Source of the DNA: SHZI01 sp038214295
GTDB taxonomy: Bacteria > Pseudomonadota > Gammaproteobacteria > Steroidobacterales > GCA-2729495
Direction: 5' to 3'
Length of the DNA: 64,000 bases
Assembly (NCBI GenBank): GCA_038214295.1
Contig: JBBQSA010000005.1
Span: 1 to 64,000, forward strand
The position numbers and the translations under genes are program-made. The notes beneath the pieces are model-generated. The model saw only the letters and a program-made list of their open reading frames with translations, had not been told where the DNA came from and did no database searches. This document shows positions 61,332-64,000 of this stretch, one piece after another; the first letter of the stretch is position 1, and every line of letters begins with the position of its first letter.

Positions 61332-62291
61332 ATGGACGAACGCACCCTCATCAGCACCTTCTTCGATCGCCGCGCTTCGCGCGCCCTGCCCCGGCGGCGC
61401 GACGTCCGGGTGGGGATCGGGGACGACGCGGCGGTGGTCGCCACGGAGCCCGGCTTCGACCTGGTCGTCGCCATGGACAGCATTGCCGAGGGCACGCATT
61501 TCCCGGAAGGCATTCCCCCGGCTGCGATCGGGCACCGTTGCCTCGCCGTGAATCTGAGCGACCTGGCCGCCATGGCGGCGGAGCCACTGTGGTTCACCCT
61601 GGCGCTGTCACTGCCCCGCGCCGATGCCGGCTGGGTGGGCGAGTTTGCCGCGGGACTGTTCGCGCTGGCCGATCGCTTCAACGTGGAGCTGATCGGTGGC
61701 GATACCATCCGGGGCCCGCTTGCCGCGACGGTGGCCGTGCACGGCCGGGTCAGGCCGGGCGGGGCAGTCTTGCGCACGGGCGCCCGCCCGGGCGATGGTG
61801 TCTGGGTCACCGGCCACCCGGGCGATGCCGTGGCCGGGCGGCTGCTGCTCCCCGACGCCGCGCCGGGACCGGCTGCGAGGGCGCTGACCCGGTGCTTTCT
61901 CTACCCCGAACCGCGGGTCGCGGTGGGTCGGGCGCTTGCCGGTATCGCCAGTGCGATGCTGGATGTGTCCGATGGGCTCGACGACGACCTCGGCAAGTTG
62001 CTCGCTGCAAGCGGCGTCGGCGCCGAGCTCGACGCCGGTGCGCTGCCGCTCAGCGACGAGCTGCGGACCTTACGGGGCGGCCAGGCCACGGAATGCGCGC
62101 TCACTGGCGGCGACGACTACGAACTCTGCTTCACGGTGCGCCCGGCCGATGAGCCGCGCCTGCTCTCGATCGCGGCGGGCTGGCCCGTGCCGGTCACGCG
62201 TTTCGGTACGATCGTCGCCGGGACTGGGCGCGACTGGCGCCTGGCCGGCCGGCCGCTCGCCGTGCCCGGCTCCACCTACCGGCATTTTTGA
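61332..62291 (+). CDS. thiL: Thiamine-monophosphate kinase
   Basis: A 319-residue ATP-dependent kinase that makes thiamine pyrophosphate. Motifs: RVGIGDDAAVVA, MDSIAEGTHFP, VNLSDLAAMAAEPLW, IGGDTIRGPLAATV and MLDVSDGLDDDLGKLL. ATG 61332 directly follows a GTG and lies five bases after GGAG. Its stop overlaps the pgpA start (TGATG). Confidence 0.95.
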   Translation: MDERTLISTFFDRRASRALPRRRDVRVGIGDDAAVVATEPGFDLVVAMDSIAEGTHFPEGIPPAAIGHRCLAVNLSDLAAMAAEPLWFTLALSLPRADAGWVGEFAAGLFALADRFNVELIGGDTIRGPLAATVAVHGRVRPGGAVLRTGARPGDGVWVTGHPGDAVAGRLLLPDAAPGPAARALTRCFLYPEPRVAVGRALAGIASAMLDVSDGLDDDLGKLLAASGVGAELDAGALPLSDELRTLRGGQATECALTGGDDYELCFTVRPADEPRLLSIAAGWPVPVTRFGTIVAGTGRDWRLAGRPLAVPGSTYRHF

Positions 62292-62785
62292 TGGTCAGCC
62301 CGCCCGTTCCGGATCTGGCGCGCCGGGTGCTCCGAGACCCGGTGCACTGGCTCGCCTTCGGTCTCGGTACCGGGTTGCTGCCGAAGGCACCGGGAACCTG
62401 GGGCTCGCTGCTCGCGGTGGCGCTCTTCTGGCTCCTGCCGCCGCTGCCCCTCAGCGTGCAACTACCCGCACTCGGCGTGGCCTTCGTCCTTGGTTGCGTG
62501 ATCTGTGGCACCAGCGCCCGGCGCCTGGGGGTCCATGATCACGGCGGCATCGTTCTCGACGAAATTGTCGCCATGCTCCTCGTGCTGTGCGTCACACCGC
62601 GGACGCCGGGCTGGACGCTGGCGGCGTTCCTGCTGTTCCGCCTGTTTGACATCGGCAAACCCTGGCCGATCCGCGAGGCTGATCACAGAATACCCGGGGG
62701 GCTGGGCATTATGCTCGATGACGTTCTGGCGGCTGTGTACGCGGCATTGGTCGTCAGGGGAGCAATGCTGCTGCCGCTTTTCTAG
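62291..62785 (+). CDS. pgpA: Phosphatidylglycerophosphatase A
   Basis: A 164-residue inner-membrane phosphatase that releases phosphatidylglycerol. HWLAFGLGTGLLPKAPGTWGSL, DEIVAMLL and LFRLFDIGKPWPI are family signatures; about four helices. TGATG overlap with thiL, the same as in many gammaproteobacteria. Confidence 0.94.
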   Translation: MVSPPVPDLARRVLRDPVHWLAFGLGTGLLPKAPGTWGSLLAVALFWLLPPLPLSVQLPALGVAFVLGCVICGTSARRLGVHDHGGIVLDEIVAMLLVLCVTPRTPGWTLAAFLLFRLFDIGKPWPIREADHRIPGGLGIMLDDVLAAVYAALVVRGAMLLPLF

Positions 62786-62805
62786 CTCGATCAGGTCCCC
62801 GCCGC

Positions 62806-64000
62806 ATGGTTCAGCAGTCGACACCGAGCGCCGCCGACGCCGCTGATGCCGTGGTGCCGAGGAAGATCGGCAAGTACCTGATCATCAACGAAGTGGGCAA
62901 GGGAACGACCGGCACGGTCTACCTGTCCCACGATCCCTATTTCCGCCGTGACGTCGCGATCAAGGTCTACAGTACGACCCCGGACGACGATCCGTCACGC
63001 GCGAAGATCGCCCGCAAGATGTTCTTCAACGAGGCGCACATGGTCGGGATGCTCCAGCACCCGAACATCCTGCCGATCCTCGACGCTGGCGAAGAGGACG
63101 GCAAGTACTACGTCGTGATGGAGCACGTGCAGCGGGCCCGCACCCTGGAGGCCTATTGCAGGCCCGACAACCTGCTCCACGTCGAGGACGTGGTGAAGAT
63201 CGTCTACAAGTGCGCCAAGGCGCTGCACTACGCCCACAAACGCGGCGTGATCCACCGGGACATCAAGCCCAGCAACATCATGCTGACGAACGACAATGAC
63301 GTCCGCATCATCGACTTCGGGATTGCGATCCTCCGGGACTCGGACATCTCGAAGATCGAGGGCATCGCGGGGTCACCGAGCTACATGTCCCCAGAGCAGG
63401 TGCAGGGCCATGACCTGACGCCCGCTTCGGACCTGTACTCCCTCGGCGCCGTGATGTACGAGCTGCTGACTGGCTTCCGGCCGTTCCGGGCCAGCTCGCT
63501 CTCCAAGCTCCTGAACCAGATCGTCTACTCGACGCCGCCACCGATCCACACGCTCCGGCTCGGTGCGCCGGAAGAGCTGGAGGAGATCGTGGCGATGGCC
63601 CTGCAGAAAGACCCCGCCACGCGCTTTACCAGCGGCGCGGATTTCGGCGCCCGGCTGACCCGGCTGTATAACCAGCTCAAGGGCCAGTGGGACGGCATCG
63701 ACCGCCAGGAACACTTCGACATCCTGCGGCGGCTGTCCTTCTTCCATGACTTCTCCCAGTCCGAGATCCGCGAGCTTCTGCGCGCGAGCGAGTGGCGGGA
63801 GTACTCGGCGGCCGACGAGATCGTGCGGGAGGGAACGGCGGACGACCGCTTCTACGTTATCGTCAATGGCCGCGTCGCCGTCGAAAGCAATGGCAAGGCG
63901 CTCGGCACCCTTCGTGAAGGCGACTGCTTTGGTGAGACCGGCTACATCTCCGGTGCCCGCAGCCAAGCCGGGTTTCGCGCCCAAGATGCCGTCACGGTAC
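62806..64000 (+). CDS. Ser/Thr protein kinase with cyclic-nucleotide-binding domain, 3' end cut
   Basis: At least 398 residues; the frame is open to the right edge. A Hanks-type kinase occupies about 20-290, with all catalytic motifs: Gly loop GKGTTGTV (31-38), Lys53 in VAIKVYS, Glu76, HRDIKPSN (150-157), DFG (170-172) and SPSYMSPEQV. From about 310 a cNMP-binding domain follows (FFHDFSQSEIRELL, IVREGTADDRFYVIVNGRVAVES, LREGDCFGETGYISG), so a cyclic nucleotide or a related ligand may gate the kinase, or the domain may bind a partner. Starts 20 bases after pgpA. FHA proteins recognise kinase products, and one is encoded at 45765, a possible partner by inference. Confidence 0.9.
   Translation, partial: MVQQSTPSAADAADAVVPRKIGKYLIINEVGKGTTGTVYLSHDPYFRRDVAIKVYSTTPDDDPSRAKIARKMFFNEAHMVGMLQHPNILPILDAGEEDGKYYVVMEHVQRARTLEAYCRPDNLLHVEDVVKIVYKCAKALHYAHKRGVIHRDIKPSNIMLTNDNDVRIIDFGIAILRDSDISKIEGIAGSPSYMSPEQVQGHDLTPASDLYSLGAVMYELLTGFRPFRASSLSKLLNQIVYSTPPPIHTLRLGAPEELEEIVAMALQKDPATRFTSGADFGARLTRLYNQLKGQWDGIDRQEHFDILRRLSFFHDFSQSEIRELLRASEWREYSAADEIVREGTADDRFYVIVNGRVAVESNGKALGTLREGDCFGETGYISGARSQAGFRAQDAVTV

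Overview
The window is 64 kb of GC-rich DNA, densely coding on both strands. It looks like the chromosome of a gammaproteobacterium: the run glyA-nrdR-ribD-ribE-ribB(A)-ribH-nusB-thiL-pgpA, a long single-chain PurL, EttA, TadA next to MltF, FeoA/FeoB under a Fur-type site, and a CopA/CopB copper pair are the gene combinations usual in that class. I cannot place it to genus. Many genes carry lipoprotein or other export signals, so a large share of the window serves the periplasm and envelope.

Layout. 1-6.6 kb: the end of a TPR protein, a PEP-CTERM-like secreted protein, a periplasmic PQQ dehydrogenase, a TauE/SafE exporter, a Tat-type DUF1838 lipoprotein and a small membrane protein. 6.6-11.2 kb: a rhodanese lipoprotein facing a tight four-gene minus-strand operon (NTF2-like protein, nitrilase-fold lipoprotein without its nucleophile, PHB-depolymerase-like lipoprotein, SUMF1-fold protein). 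11.3-13.9 kb: tadA, mltF, a small unknown gene and tRNA-Ser(CGA). 13.9-19.7 kb: an accessory segment next to the tRNA, with an orphan HigA-type antitoxin, an interrupted small ORF, 0.7 kb without a gene, and a 1348-residue membrane protein of unknown function. It is bracketed by imperfect copies of the tRNA downstream flank. 19.8-24.8 kb: a copper-handling cluster (CopD-like, small Cys protein, CopA, CopB, His-tailed cytochrome c). 25.1-33.7 kb: one 8.6 kb gene for a cyclic beta-1,2-glucan synthase. 33.9-42 kb: a response regulator-GGDEF-degenerate EAL protein, a DUF6940-like protein, sodB, a second SUMF1 protein, an MFS exporter, two small exported proteins, an LLM oxidoreductase. 42.1-45.7 kb: a red-chlorophyll-catabolite-reductase-like protein and the feoA-feoB-FeoB-associated operon with a Fur box. 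45.7-55.7 kb: an FHA protein, DUF1820, purL, a TPR protein, DUF4145, ettA and a histone-deacetylase-family protein. 55.7-64 kb: the glyA-nrdR-rib-nusB-thiL-pgpA run, ending in a Ser/Thr kinase cut by the window edge.

Functional threads. Metal and redox homeostasis recurs (Cop cluster, Feo plus Fur box, FeSOD, rhodanese, PQQ enzyme). The last 8 kb is a nearly continuous transcriptional unit linking one-carbon metabolism, dNTP control, riboflavin, thiamine and phospholipid synthesis, with several translationally coupled junctions. Several genes keep a family fold but lack catalytic residues: the nitrilase-like lipoprotein, the EAL domain, the GTP cyclohydrolase II half of RibBA and both SUMF1 proteins. 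The parts I find most worth attention are the four-gene lipoprotein operon at 7-11 kb, the tRNA-Ser-adjacent segment and the bacterial RCC-reductase-like gene. I do not see a CRISPR array, a prophage, an integrase, a complete insertion sequence or a riboswitch.
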